From positions 105,259,732 to 105,323,731 of the forward strand of contig CM035227.1 of NCBI GenBank assembly GCA_020226215.1: 64,000 nucleotides of DNA, read 5' to 3'. Position 1 is the first letter of the stretch; every line of letters begins with the position of its first letter. Made by a program: the position numbers and the translations under genes. The notes beneath the pieces were generated by a model, which did not search any database, was not told where the DNA came from, and saw nothing but the letters and a program-made list of their open reading frames with translations. Below are positions 47,362-60,200 of this stretch, piece after piece. The DNA is from Sindora glabra. Lineage: Eukaryota; Streptophyta; Magnoliopsida; Fabales; Fabaceae.

Positions 47362-50300
47362 ATTTTCTTAAATATGTTTTTATTTTTTAATTTTGAAAAA
47401 TTATTTCTATAAATTTTTTTCTAAAAATTATCTTTAAATTTAAAGAAAATAAAGAATAAAGAATATTTGGATAAGTAAATAAGAAAATATTCACCACCAA
47501 TTCAAAATAGGAGGAGTTGATTACAAATATTAATAATTATAAGTGTTAAATGTGAGTTAAAGGTTGATTGCAAAAAGTACTCACCTTTCAAAGTTCAAGG
47601 TGAATAATGTAGGATATTGTTGATATGTTTTATTTTTTTTAAAAAAGCTATTTTTAAAATTTTTATTTTAAAAAATTATTTTTTAATTTACAGAAAATAA
47701 AGAATAACTAAATAAAAAATATTTCATTTAATTATAGATTTAATATTTAGAATAAAAAATTATGTTAAGAAAATATAAAAAAATATTTCATATTTTGAAT
47801 TATAGCTTTTAAAAATAAATTTAGGAAACTCTCAAGTACAATTTTAAGGGAAGGAGTTTATTTACCTATTTTGATTGCAAAAAAGAAATCATAGTGACTA
47901 GGCTTAGGCAATTGTTTACAAAAAATACAGGTCTCTACAAAGTTATAAGACCATGGGGGCTCACACCTGCTTAAGGGGATAAGTTTTATCGTCGAGAGAG
48001 AAATAACAGATGGGAAGTGGTGTTTCCAGTGGCAGATGAGTAAGTAACGCGTAAAAAACTACCTCTATTATTTAGTTATAGAGAATTCGTGTGCTTAAGA
48101 GTCCCTGAGTTTTTCTTCTTCTTGTTGATTACCTTCCTCGTCTATGTATAAGACTGAATCCATTTGATCCATACTCGATGTCATAGATACATATAAAATT
48201 TTGTGGAAAGTCAAATTTGATGAAAGTTGTATGTGTAGCTTGGAGGGAAATCTATCAATAAATTCCTTTATTTGGATTAAAAGAAATCTATGAAGTGAGT
48301 TAAACTCAAAAAGATTCAATAATCATTAATAGTAATTCATTTTTAAAAAAATAAAAATAAAATATTATTTTTAAAAATAGTAAACAAATAGACTCTTATA
48401 ATTTTTTCATCTTTTTTTAATACATCGATGATAATTTAAAATATTAATATATAAATACAAAGGTTGATATTGATGTGATATAAAAATGAATAAAATGTGG
48501 CTTCAGATAGAACATCTTGCTTGGTATGACTAAATCTTGACCTTATTAGTATTATGAGAATCTTGTTGCTTATAAAAATAATTAAACTTATTCTTATATC
48601 CAATTAAAATATTCACAAGCCAAGTGATAATTAATGTACGCTGAAAGAAAAATGATCCAGGATTACCGATCCCAAGCAAAAATTGACAATTGGCAATTGA
48701 TGATTAAAAGCTATTATTATTGATTGGAATCTTCTTTATATTTTTTTTCAATTTTTTGTTAATTTTGAAAAAAAAATAAAGACTTAAATTTACTTTAAGA
48801 TTTATTACTTTTTTTTATTGAAACTTACAGTTTTAATTTAAAAATTATATTTATGTCTCTCTAAAATTTACTTCATTCATTTTTTAAGAAATGGTCCATT
48901 CTCATTATAATGGATTGAATTTTTATAAAGTATAAGATATATTTTAGAAAATAAAATATAATATTTTAAATTTTAATGAGAAAATTAAAGACGTATATAA
49001 TTATAAATTTAAAATTTATTTTACTCATTTATTTACTCATTTATTTTTTATTTATAAAATTTGAAACTGTTGATTTTTTTTTTCAATTACAAATCAAGTC
49101 ACACAGATATTATTATAATGAGAAGAGTCTAATCTCATTATTATAATATCTGTATGACTTGGTCCGGACACGTGAACTGCAGGTGTGACAATTTAGATTT
49201 TTAAAGCTTATTCAAGAGTTATGAAAGCAAGTTCTTATAGAATATAATTTATATTCAATGTAAATATAAATAATTATTACAGTTATCACCCGCAGACGTC
49301 AAATTTTAGATTGGATTAATTAGATTTTGGGAAGTATATCAACGGAAAAAATAAAAAAACAAATTTCCAGTCAAATGCGTAAAAAATACTACTGAGGTAT
49401 GTAATTAAGATCGTGAAATTCATTTGTAATTGATAGTGATGCCTCTGATCCACCGGATTGACCGATAGCAAATGGTTAGCGGTCCATGTAAAATGAGGTT
49501 CTTCAGGTATATCCTGAGATCTAGATATCTTTTAAAAATTTTATATTTTTTTTATTATTTTTAGAGTTTCATCCCTAATTTTTATATGTTTATATTTATT
49601 AATTTAAATCTTGTTGTATTTAAAAAAAAAAGTACATTTTGACAATCAAATCAATTTCTTCAAAATTGTGAATGTCAAAGAAAATATACTTCCAACTACT
49701 GACAAATAAAAACATGATATTTTGTGTAAGTTTTGAATTGATGATTTTTTTTAATTAATAATAGAAGTGGTTGAATCATTAAATAAAATTAAATATCAAA
49801 TTTTGAATTAAAAAAATATAAAATCTTCATTACTTAAAATTAATGATAAGTATACATATGATAAGATAGTGATAAGATTCTCACTTCTATTAATTTTGCT
49901 TATATAGAATTATCACACTTTTTGATATAATTTTATTCATTAGTAGCCCCTCAACCCTGATTAAAGATAATAAAACATTTTAGCACAAATTGACTCTTAT
50001 GCTATAAATTGGGCATGTCATGGATTGGATAGATCCTAATATTTGAGGTTGTGTCAATATAAAATTTGATGACTTTTTTCTCTTTGGAGGATAAATAAAC
50101 AAGGGCAAAATACAAAAGAAAGAAAAACTACAAATAAATACTCGTATAACTCAAAAGTAGAGCACCCAACTTACACTTATAAAAAGCTGACTTAAAATAT
50201 GCAAATTAATATTCTTCTCAAGTTTAAAAAAAGCAAGTCAATCCACCCACTGAATTTCTTCTTGATATATATGTTGTATGATTACCTGTCACCCCTACTA

Positions 50301-50399
50301 AGATCTCTGCACATTGAAACCAAAGAAGAGTACTTAATTGGACCGTTGCAAAAACCATTCAACAAATTAACGAGCACCTGAGAATTCAATTCGATTTCA
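47362..50399. other. AT-rich intergenic region, no gene seen
   Basis: Contains the inverted repeat at 49092-49161. The 74-codon minus-strand frame at 48095-48319 has no recognised domain. Nothing else is supportable. Confidence 0.45.
49092..49161. repeat. Hairpin-forming inverted repeat, ~29-bp arms
   Basis: The left arm (about 49092-49122, ATCAAGTCACACAGATATTA then TTATAATGAG) pairs with the right arm (49134-49161, CTCATTATTATAATATCTGT then ATGACTTG) across an 11-base spacer, with only one to three mismatches. Confidence 0.85.
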
Positions 50400-51350
50400 A
50401 AATTAATAGCTTATAATTGAGTCGCCAAGCTAGTAATAAGCCATGATAGGCGCCTCATAATTCAGCAGCAAGGGCAGTACAAATTCCCAAGTTTCGAGCA
50501 AAACCGGTGCACCAATCACCATATTCCCTCTCAATCAAACCACCACAACCCATAGGCCCCGGGTTAGCTCTAGGAGCACCATCTACATTATCAAGATTAT
50601 AGGCCTGATATTATAGGCTTGTTTGATCCCATATACATAGTGAAAAATAAATCCAGCAACATTATCAAGCTTTTTGAAGTTATGAGTGAAAATATGCCTT
50701 ATTTCTTCATCACCACAACCACCAAATAGTGCAACACTACAACAAAGACCGGTCCACTGATCTATCAATGCCCAAATGCTCGGTGGGATCGACAACAAAC
50801 CAGTCCTAGTCTGTGGCCTATAAAACAAAACCAGTTTACTTGGCCGCACCAAATCACGCCAGATTTTCTTGGCTTCGTAGCAGTCACGCAAGACGAGTAA
50901 TATGACTTCCAACTGACCCTGACAAATATTGCAAGTAGCTGAACCCAGATGCATCAGACTCCTTTTCTGGTTGTTAAAGATACCATCGTTAAAACACCTC
51001 CTTCGGACCTTGGATTTTCCAAAGTGACTCGCAAACTAGATTTTGATCATTGTTGTAGGAAAAAGCTAAATGGTGATGGGCAAATTTCACTGAGAAAGTT
51101 CTCTCAGCTTCTTCTCTCCAAATGATGCGATCTTCAAATTGGTTTGCATTGGGGGGAGGAATGGCTAGAATCTTCAACACATAATCATTGGGGAGCAACT
51201 GAGATAATAACATGACATTCCACTGACCTTCATTAACAAAGTCAGCCCCTTTGGCAAGTAGCAGATCATCAGGAATATTCTGATTTACCGCAGATATAGG
51301 GCACTCATTATCAAGCCAATGTAAAATTTGATGATTGATTTCTAAAAAAG
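50400..51350 (-). pseudogene. LINE ORF2 C-terminal fragment
   Basis: On the minus strand, in order: WNVMLLSQLLPNDYVLKILA and DRIIWREEAERTFSVKFAHH (the region before the zinc-binding domain of plant LINE reverse transcriptases), then ATCNICQGQLEVILLVLRDC with AKKIWRDLV (the zf-RVT domain), and finally NVDGAPRANPGPMGCGGLIE with GFARNLGICTALAAEL (RNase H domain). At least one stop separates the blocks, and the RNase H domain decays after AAEL. No poly(A) end is visible. Confidence 0.82.
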
Positions 51351-51719
51351 TTGATATCTAATACTAGTACCAGACTAGATTTGGGGAAGGTTCAACGTAC
51401 AAAGGCTATTGAAGGATAAAAAATAGCTATGATTATGTATGAAGTTAATAATTTTATCTTATTCATTTAGATAAAAAATTATATTACTAATTTAATAATA
51501 ATAAAATAATAAAAAATATTTAAATAATTTTTATAAAAAATATTAATTTAAAATATTTAAATTAATTTCATTCATTCTCTCTCATCTTTATAATAAATAT
51601 ATTCATTAAATTAAAAAATTAATAAAAGTGAAAATTTGACTATAATATCTTTTATTATTTTAATATTAATAAATTAAAAACATGAAATTATTTGTTCTAG
51701 TGATTCCATAGCTGCAACA
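51351..51719. other. AT-rich gap between opposed LINE fragments
   Basis: No gene seen. A low-complexity AT-rich spacer separates two LINE pieces of opposite orientation. Confidence 0.4.
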
Positions 51720-52471
51720 GATGTAAAAGATGGCCCTCTAGTGAATCGTCAGTGGGGTAATGCCAACACGGTCGCCAATCAGTACTTTGATCGGGTCCCG
51801 TGACGTGCTCTGCGCACCACATCACCTGAAATGGAACTGCACATCCTCGCAGCATGCCCTTTGACGAGGTTTGTATGGTTTCAACTTAGAGGGATTCAAA
51901 TTGAGGAGCTCCGATCGACCAACAACTATATCCGGGTGAAAAAGGATAATAAGGCGGCGGTTGAAACATTACTTAGGATCATGACTGCCCATGGAGGGTT
52001 TTGTTTGTTTTTGAAATGGTCAAGAATCTTCCGTCAATTTCCTGGAACATTAATCTGTTATTGTGTTTACAGGATTATAATGTGACCGCCCATGTACCGA
52101 ATAAATAGGTTGTTCAATCAATTAGGATTGGTACAGGACGACTATCCCAACTCCCTACTCTGAACAACGTTATCCTTCAAAATATCTTATTCAACTTTGT
52201 GTAATTTCGTCATTCCGCATATCAATGTAATGGTATTTTATATTCGACCTTACCCACAATTTTAGGAAGGGCAATTTTTGACTTGCAGATTATAGAACTT
52301 AATTGGAGTCGGGGACTCACTTCCAACTCTCCTACTAAAGAATTAGCCTTTTTGCATTTTTTTTTCTGATGCTTTGAAGGTTATTTCAACTCGTAGTATT
52401 ACTTTAAATTAGTTTTTGTTTCTCGTTGATTTTTTGACTTTACCCTCTTTTATTCAAAAAAAAAAAAAATG
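51720..52471 (+). mobile_element. LINE 3' end fragment with poly(A)
   Basis: The plus strand shows MELHILAACPLTRFVWFQLRG (end of a zf-RVT-like domain), then KKDNKAAVETLL and DYNVTAHVPNK (pieces like the end of an RNase H domain, which usually reads HV-REAN), implying an internal deletion. A T-rich 3' region ends CCTCTTTTATTC followed by 14 A residues (52456-52469), as in plant LINE tails. Confidence 0.65.
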
Positions 52472-53189
52472 GTACCTTATTAGGAAAAAAAAATTCTATA
52501 ATAGTCATGTGATATCAAATTCATATCGATATGGTAACATTGTGAATTATTGGATGAGATGACCAATAGCTTCTAATACTGCCATATCACATAGATATTA
52601 TAACATTCACTTCAAAGAAAATACTTTATAGGGAAATATTAATTAATTATTTAATGAATACATAACATGTGCTGCAGGATTGCACCTTTAGAAGCATAGC
52701 ATTTGCGAGATCAATTTATACCCGCTTTAGTTCGATAATGAAATAACATTGAGTTAGTCTCGGATTTGGAAGATGAGATTAACTGTTTGTTTTGAGTCTT
52801 TTGACCTTAATTTTTTTTAAAAATATTATATATTTATTTTTATTATTATTAAAATAATAATATTTTATTTATATAATTTTAAGTATAAAAAATAAAAAAA
52901 ATTTTAAAATAATATATATAAATGATATTAAATTTGTTTAATTATATATAAGAAAATAAAATTTTTATATGATGAATACCTCTCAACAAAACAAATAAAT
53001 CCTAAAAATATTTTGGATTCATGGAAAAATTTTCTATCGTTATGTTAGAACAGAAAATTCAATGCCATTTTATATAAATATTATTAAATGTATTGTTTCT
53101 TTTAACTTGATAATTTGATTTTTTTTATAGAAATAGTTGATTTCTTACCAAATCAAATCACTAAAGTAGAAAAATAATACACTTATATT
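52472..53189. other. AT-rich intergenic region, no gene seen
   Basis: No coding or RNA evidence. Confidence 0.45.
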
Positions 53190-53822
53190 GCATTTGATAT
53201 TAAGGGATGGAATGAAATGACTATTTTATAATTATGTTTAGTATGATTAAGATTAAAATAGGCATTTGATTTCATAATTATATTTCATACAAGAAATGTT
53301 ATAGAAATGGAAAAAATATATAAATAACAATAATATCCCTAAAAATAAAAAGAAAATATAAAATTTAAGCTATATTTATATGAAAGATGGTATCATTATT
53401 TTTTATTTATTTATAACTATTTTATAATTGGACATATAAATTTTATAGTAATATATGTTAAATTAAAAATAAGATATGATCAATAATAAAAAAATTAATT
53501 TGTAATTTTTTCATTAAATAATTTTTTATAAAAAATTCAAATAAATTTTATTTTAAAATTTCTTATTAAAAGAATAATTACTAAAATGTTTGAATAGAAA
53601 AATATTAGAAGTTTTTATTATTTTATTATTTATTAATTTTATTAGTTATTAACAAAAGGCAATATTGAAAAATGCGAAGAATAAAAATGTAAAAAAAGTC
53701 AGTGTGTAAATGATTAAATAATTATTCAATCACTTTTATTATAAAATAAAAATTTCATCATTCAATTGATCTCATTTTTTTATTTCACTCCATCATATCA
53801 TAATATTAGAAACATTTGTATA
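53190..53822. mobile_element. MITE-like element, about 630 bp
   Basis: The left end contains GATATTAAGGGATGGAATGA and the right end, inverted, AATATTATGATATGATGGAG then TGAAAT. The ends are imperfectly inverted, and the interior is AT-rich with no transposase. Confidence 0.42.
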
Positions 53823-55739
53823 GGAATAATAATAAATTTTCAGTACTAATAATAATACTAAAATTTATTTTGAATTCATGATAGATTTATTTGATTAATT
53901 TTTGAAAAGCTTGTGAAACTTTCCCATTTGCAAATAGTGTTGATTTCGAATAGAGAAATCCATTACATTATTTGATACTCCGTTCTAGAATTAACAGTAA
54001 TATTTTATTTATTAAAAATAAAATTTAAAATTTACTTTTAAATTTAAATTAAAAATTATTATTAAATATTAAATGATAAAATAAATTTGTAAAAATTAAT
54101 TTAATAAACATAAAAAATTCAAAATTTAAATTCTATCCTCGCAGATCTTTTAAAAACTTAAGAAAGCCATGTCGCTTGTTTGTTCTGTTTCTTTGCTTAA
54201 CGCAAAGGTGAAAAATAAAGTAGTATGGACCCGATTTTAACACCGGCGCAGTATACTTGAGGTAGGTACCTTTATTACAATCGTTAACCCGTCCAATACG
54301 TGACTTTTTTTAATCCGCTAAATCACAAATAATCATATTCGTAATATAGATAAATATTTTATGAGAGTACTATTAAAATAATTGATTTAATAATATCATG
54401 TCATAACTTCACTTTACAATAAGCTTGATGTAAGAAAGCATAAATTTATGACTAATAAAGAAGAGAAAAATCTTTAAAATTATTAAAGCTTTTTTTCTTT
54501 GTGATAAGAAAACACTAAATCTAACGATTTTGTACAATTTTTTTAGTAAATTACATAGAACCATTATATTTTTCTCTAATCTGTAATTCCCCTTTCATAA
54601 TATTAGATTAAAATATATCATTTAAAGTATTTTTAATTAAAAAAAAACTTTAGCCTATCTAATTTTGATATTGATAATGACTCCATAAATTATATCTCTT
54701 TGATCAAATCATTATTCAATTATTACTAATAATCGATAATAACAAATTAAAAAATTATATTATATTATATAACATCTTGTTAAAGCAATCTTTTAATGTT
54801 TAAATATCATAATTCTTTGATATATGACAAATATATATCCAAGTTCCTCTTAGTGAATGTTACATTTTATTTTCCTTCGTTAGCACAAACAAAGTTATTG
54901 TATTTTAACTCAATTTTATATTTGAATTTTTAAAAATCCATTCTCACAACTAATTTGAATTTCTTTAAAATTAAGATAAATTTACGATAAAGAAAAGTTA
55001 AATCGTTACATTAAAAAAAAAGAAGTTAAATTATGTTATTCAAGAATGAAAAATTCATTGTGAAATTCCTTTTTATTAACCTTAATTAAAATAATTAAGT
55101 TAAGAAATTTTACTTCAATAAAGAGAAAGTTTTATATTAACAATTAAAATGATAAATAAATTAAAGGAAGAACGCTTAAAGATTTTTCTTAATTAAAATT
55201 AGCATCAATTTTTTTAATAGCGGAGGGAAATTGAATCATACGAGAACCACGTATTAATCTCGTTAGATTATCAAATAAAAACTTAATCAAAGAGAGTCAT
55301 GTACATCATTGATTAAGTACAGATGGATAAACAGTGCATTTTATTATCACAGGAGACAAATTACACATAAAAACGATGTATTGATGGATTATCTGTAATT
55401 TTTTTTATTTTATTTTTTTGGTCACATGGAAAGGTTAGGTTTCTCCGCATTTACTCTCTTTACCCCTGGTAGCTTTTGACCCAAGATTTACCCACCATGA
55501 TTGGATTGGATTCAAGACAATCAATTTTTGCCTAAACACAAAATGGCAATGCCATCATTAGTGATAATGAAGATAGGCTTAATTAACTGATGTCCCCCCT
55601 CCGGTTGAAAAAACATGAAAAAGTCAGTTAATTTGAAATCAGTAATTAAACGACACCGTTTTGCCTTTTTGCTAGTACAGATTAATTTTTTTCCCCATGC
55701 CTAGCAAAGCCCAAAGCTTTACATACGCTTAGATTCTTC
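53823..55739. other. AT-rich intergenic region and RabGAP promoter side
   Basis: A copy of the ~150-bp AT-rich family lies at about 54003-54135. No other feature was recognised. The final 200-300 bases become less AT-rich toward the RabGAP gene and should hold its promoter. Confidence 0.45.
54003..54135 (-). mobile_element. Copy of a ~150-bp AT-rich MITE-like family
   Basis: Same orientation as 34850-35012: TTTAAATTAAAAATTATTAT, AATAAATTTGTAAAAATTAA and AATAAACATAAAAAATTCAA appear in the family's order. Confidence 0.45.
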
Positions 55740-56041
55740 CCTAGCTAGTAGTCTTCTCTAGCAGCTCTCTCTCTCTCTTATTTTCTCTCTCCATAGAGAG
55801 AGACAAAGTTAAAGACTTGCAGTGCTTCCAACACGAAATCAAAAGTGGAAAAGCAGAGCGAGAAAGACAAGGTGTTTGTTTCTCGAGAAAATCTGTTTGG
55901 AAACGGGGACAGTGCAGGTTGAGGAGGAAGAACAGGTAGAGGGGGGAAGAGGAAGAGGAAGAGGAAGACGAGGAGAAGAAGAAGAAGGAGGAGGGTATTC
56001 TAGTAATTTCAATTTCCTCTCTCCCTTCTTCCTCCTCCTCC
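55740..56041 (+). promoter_or_regulatory. Likely 5' leader of RabGAP gene (CT and GA tracts)
   Basis: A pyrimidine tract with CTCTCTCTCT (about 55770-55800) is followed by a purine-rich run of GAGGAA/GAAGAG words (about 55918-55995) and again a CT-rich stretch up to 56041. Such tracts are common at plant core promoters and 5' leaders. The long open frames on both strands here are products of these simple repeats. Confidence 0.5.
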
Positions 56042-56220
56042 ATGTTCACATCCAGTCAGTTGAACAGCAACAGCATCGAGCATAGTCCCATCTTCAACGT
56101 CGGCGGTGGCAGGTTTAGGTGGTTAATGGCTGCGGCGAAGACGCCCTCCACTTCGCCGGTGTTGCTCACGGCCCTGGCTGGGGTGGCTTTGATGGCTTTG
56201 ATTTTCTACGGTGCCAGTAG
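56042..56220 (+). CDS. Alternative first coding exon of RabGAP gene
   Basis: An ATG at 56042, or more likely the better-context ATG at 56126 (TTAATGGCTG), opens a frame ending ...GASR at an AG/GTAAAA donor after 56220. It would splice to exon 2 at 57928 in the same phase as the downstream first exon, completing an Arg codon in both cases. From 56126 the peptide is MAAAKTPSTSPVLLTALAGV followed by ALMALIFYGASR, a hydrophobic stretch of about 20 residues followed by the basic RGRLKSPWSRRKRKR from exon 2. That predicts a membrane-anchored form of 525 aa. If the donor is not used, the frame meets TAA at once, and this would act as an upstream open reading frame. Confidence 0.55.
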
Positions 56221-56353
56221 GTAAAAAAAAAATAAAAATCTCAGGAGACAGAGATTTGAATACTCTATTCAGGCGTCATAGATGAAATTACCTTCGAATG
56301 CGATTTTGTTCCACTGAAAAAGTATTTGGATAGACAAGGGAAAATTATTGTAG

Positions 56354-57176
56354 ATGAATTCCCTTAGACGAAGTCACAATCACAATCCACCTTCGTCGTC
56401 TTCGAATTCGAATCCGAACTCCTCTCCCTCTTCATCGTCGCCGTCATCGTCATCTTCGTCGTGGATCCATTTGCGTTCAGTTCTATTCGTTGTTAATTCT
56501 TCCTCACCGGCATCTTCTCACTCTTCCTCTGATCGGTGAGTCCCTCTCTCTTTCTCTTTCTGCTCTCCCTTTTTTCTTGTTATAGTAATTGTTTGAAATC
56601 AGTTCCATTAATTTTTAATTATTTCGTGCCAGATCTCCCATCTCTGAGCATCCCAATCAAACTATCAATTTCAGCTTTGCTTGATCAGCTTGTTTTTAGC
56701 ATTTTTGTTCTTCAAGCTTCCATGTTTCTATAATGGGTCTCATTGTTCAGCAGCATTCCGGTCGCGTTTTACTTTCTGCTACTTGGTTGTGTGATTGGTC
56801 TGTCTGATCCTGGTAGAGGGGTTGATTTGTTGGATTTAGAATGTTTTTTGATATGGAGTTGCCTCCCTCGGGTTTGGAACTTTATCATTTGCCCTCATTT
56901 CTCGCGACAAATCAATTGTCTTCTAGTGCATCTTGTTTGTAGGTACTGGAGCTGAAAAGAAAGATCTGTATTAGAATATGCTTACTAAACATGTGAATTT
57001 GGAAAGTGGAAAATGATATTTTCTGACCCTAACTTTGAGCTACTTGTAACAAGATTTGGAAAATATAGTTAGTGCCTGTCTAGTCCCTCTGATCCAGGAC
57101 TAAAGTTCATGGACTTAAATTTTCTGGATTTCTTTTGGATAATTATGTGAAGGATATTGTTTTGTAGTTCAGGAGC

Positions 57177-57227
<51 letters not shown>

Positions 57228-60200
57228 TACCCAATTTATGTCTTCTTCCTCTTTTCTTTCTTAGTTCTCACATTTCCTCAAACTTCTTCATCCGAGGGTA
57301 GGAACAAGGTAGATTTGTCGTCCTCATTCAAACTATATAAACAATAACTAAAAGTCTAAATGGGCGTGCACATCTTATGGGAACAATGATGAGTAAATTA
57401 GTTGGGCTGGAGTTCTTCAACTTGGACATTCATGAACTTCAATATATGAGCAGCAACAAGTAGCAAAATTATGGCATTAACCATGTGATTTGAGTGCTTG
57501 CAGCACTGAATATGTTAGTTGTTCTATCCCTTAGGAAGTGAGATATTACTTAAGAATTGCACTCAAGAATCAATGAACAGTTTGTAGAATAGTGATTGTA
57601 AAACTCATAGGTCTTTGTCCTTGTAAAAAAATGTGTGAAGTTTGTGGTAGAACTCCTATCCACTGATAATTGCAATTTGTTAGTTAGATGCTTGTTTAAA
57701 TATTGCATAGGGATGCAAAGGCCATCATTGGCTCAAAAATGTACCATTTTATGCTGAAACATGGCATTTAACTTCTAATTATTTTGAAGAATTGATTTTT
57801 TCTAGAGGTTTTTCAATACTGTCAATCTCCCATATGGTTGTTGGCTGCTTGTTCTCTATAGTAAAACTTTCTTGCTTAAGGCGATGATAATTGATTCTCC
57901 TTTTTATTATTTTTGGAAACTTTTCAGGGGCCGGCTTAAATCTCCATGGTCACGCAGGAAAAGAAAACGAGCTCTTTCTCCTCAACAGTGGAAAAGCTTG
58001 TTCACACAAGATGGGAGGTTGCGTGATGGTGGAACTAAGTTCTTGAAAAGAGTTCGCAGTGGAGTGAGTTTACCATTCTCTTGATTTAGTAACTTAATTT
58101 TTTTCTCATTAGTTCTTTGTATTTGGAAATAATCAGACTATAATATCTGATGCAGGGTGTTGATCCTAGCATTAGGGCTGAAGTTTGGCCATTCCTACTT
58201 GGAGTGTAAGCATTTTCTCCTTTCCATTTCTTATAGGGTATGCTTTGATATGCATCCAAAAAATTTGTGAATTTTTATGAAATTTTAACATAAAAGTCAT
58301 GAAAGTGCAAGTTTGTATAAATCTTACGTGCAATCATAATTACACAAAAAGTTGCAACTCTATCATTTAAAGTTGCAAGTTGCAATGAAAATTTTTTCTG
58401 GAATTTTCTTATTTGTGTATAAAAGTCATAACTCTTGTTGAAAAAGTTGTGAAAAGTATAATTTTTTTTTTATAAAACTTGCAAGAGCATTGATACAAAT
58501 TTTTTCTAATTCATTCCCAAACATAACCCTTCTAAATAATGTATCTATAATTCCTTGTAACCTCAATTATTTTTCACTATAAAATTTTCAAACTCCACTC
58601 TTTGCTTTGTGTTGTATGCATTTGGGAGGATTTGGATGACCTTCTCCATCCTTTGTTTTGGATTATAAGAATGAGGTGAATGACTGATTCTTTATTTGAC
58701 ATATGCGTTCCATATTCACCCTCTCAGATGCACTTCAATATGGTTCAATGGTTGCTGAATTTATTTTATTTATTTATTTTTTCCATTTTACAGCTATGGC
58801 ATTGACAGCTCCAAAGAAGAAAGAGATGTTACAAGAACTAAGAATAGGTAAGCCTTCTAGTTTTAATTATCTATTCAATTTCATGTTGTACAGGCCTTGT
58901 TTGGAGTTTCCATTGTCTATACCAAATGACGGCTTGCCTTTTCAACTAGTATTTTCTTTGTTGTCATTGCCTTTATCTTGATCATCACCAGTGTCAACTT
59001 TTTAACATCACATAATTTGACAATCTTTAAAACAGAAAGCAATATGAGAAACTCCGCAGACAATGCCGGCAACTCCTAAAGCACTGCAATGGGAGTTTTA
59101 AGTTGAATCGAATTGGAGAAATCAGCTATGAAGATAGTGGGAGTATTGTCCAAGAGTCTGGTTCTCCTAGTTCTGAAGATGTAGCCAGTGCTAGGGACTC
59201 CCTTTCTAGTGAGGAGAGGAACCGAGATGATGAATACTCTGATAATCCATCCAGTACATTGTTAGAAGGAGATGATATTTTGAATGCCAATAATCCTGAT
59301 ATCTCTGCACTGGATACTGATTCCTCTGATTCAGATTCCTCGGAAGGTCCTGAGGTAATTCAGTCTTTTCCCTCTGTGGATAATCAAGGAGAAAATGATA
59401 TCAAGACAACTCCCAAGGAAGATTCATATCCTTCCCTAACAAAGGTCCCTTCGAAACTAAGAACTAATGAAGATTTTGCTACATGGCAACGGATCATTCG
59501 ACTTGACGCCATACGAGCGAATGCAGAGTGGGTGCCATACTCGCCCTCCCAAGCTTCGGTATCAGAGAGTAGGGCTCTCCGTTCTGCTGAGGCTGTTGGC
59601 TTGAAGGACTATGGTGACCTAGAGCCATGTCGAATCTTTCACGCTGCCCGACTAGTGGCTATTCTTGAAGCATATGCACTGTATGACCCAGAAATTGGTT
59701 ACTGTCAGGGTATGAGTGATCTGCTTTCTCCTATAATTAGTGTTATGCCAGAGGATTATGAGGCTTTCTGGTGTTTTGTTGGATTTATGAAGAAGGCACG
59801 GCAGAATTTTAGGCTTGATGAGGTGGGCATTAGGAGGCAACTCAATATTGTTGCCAAAATCATCAAATTTAAGGACTCCCACCTATATAGGCACTTAGAG
59901 AAACTCCAGGCGGAAGATTGCTTTTTCGTATACAGGATGGTGGTGGTACTGTTTAGAAGGGAATTGACATTTGAACAGACTCTGTGTCTCTGGGAAGTAA
60001 TGTGGGCAGATCAGGCTGCAATCAGGGCAGGTATTGGGAAATCTGCATGGAGCAGAATAAGGCAGCGAGCTCCACCAACAGATGATCTACTGCTTTATGC
60101 AGTGGCAGCTTCTGTGTTGCAGAGAAGGAAATTGATTATTGAGAAGTACAGCAGCATGGATGAGATTCTTAGGGAATGCAATGGCATGGCAGGACATCTT

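Noticed and set aside
55741..56085. Frames of 87-102 codons rich in Ser or Glu/Gly
   Set aside because: They come from the CT/GA simple repeats of the RabGAP leader on both strands.
59652..59882. 76-codon minus-strand frame
   Set aside because: Antisense shadow of the conserved TBC domain exon.
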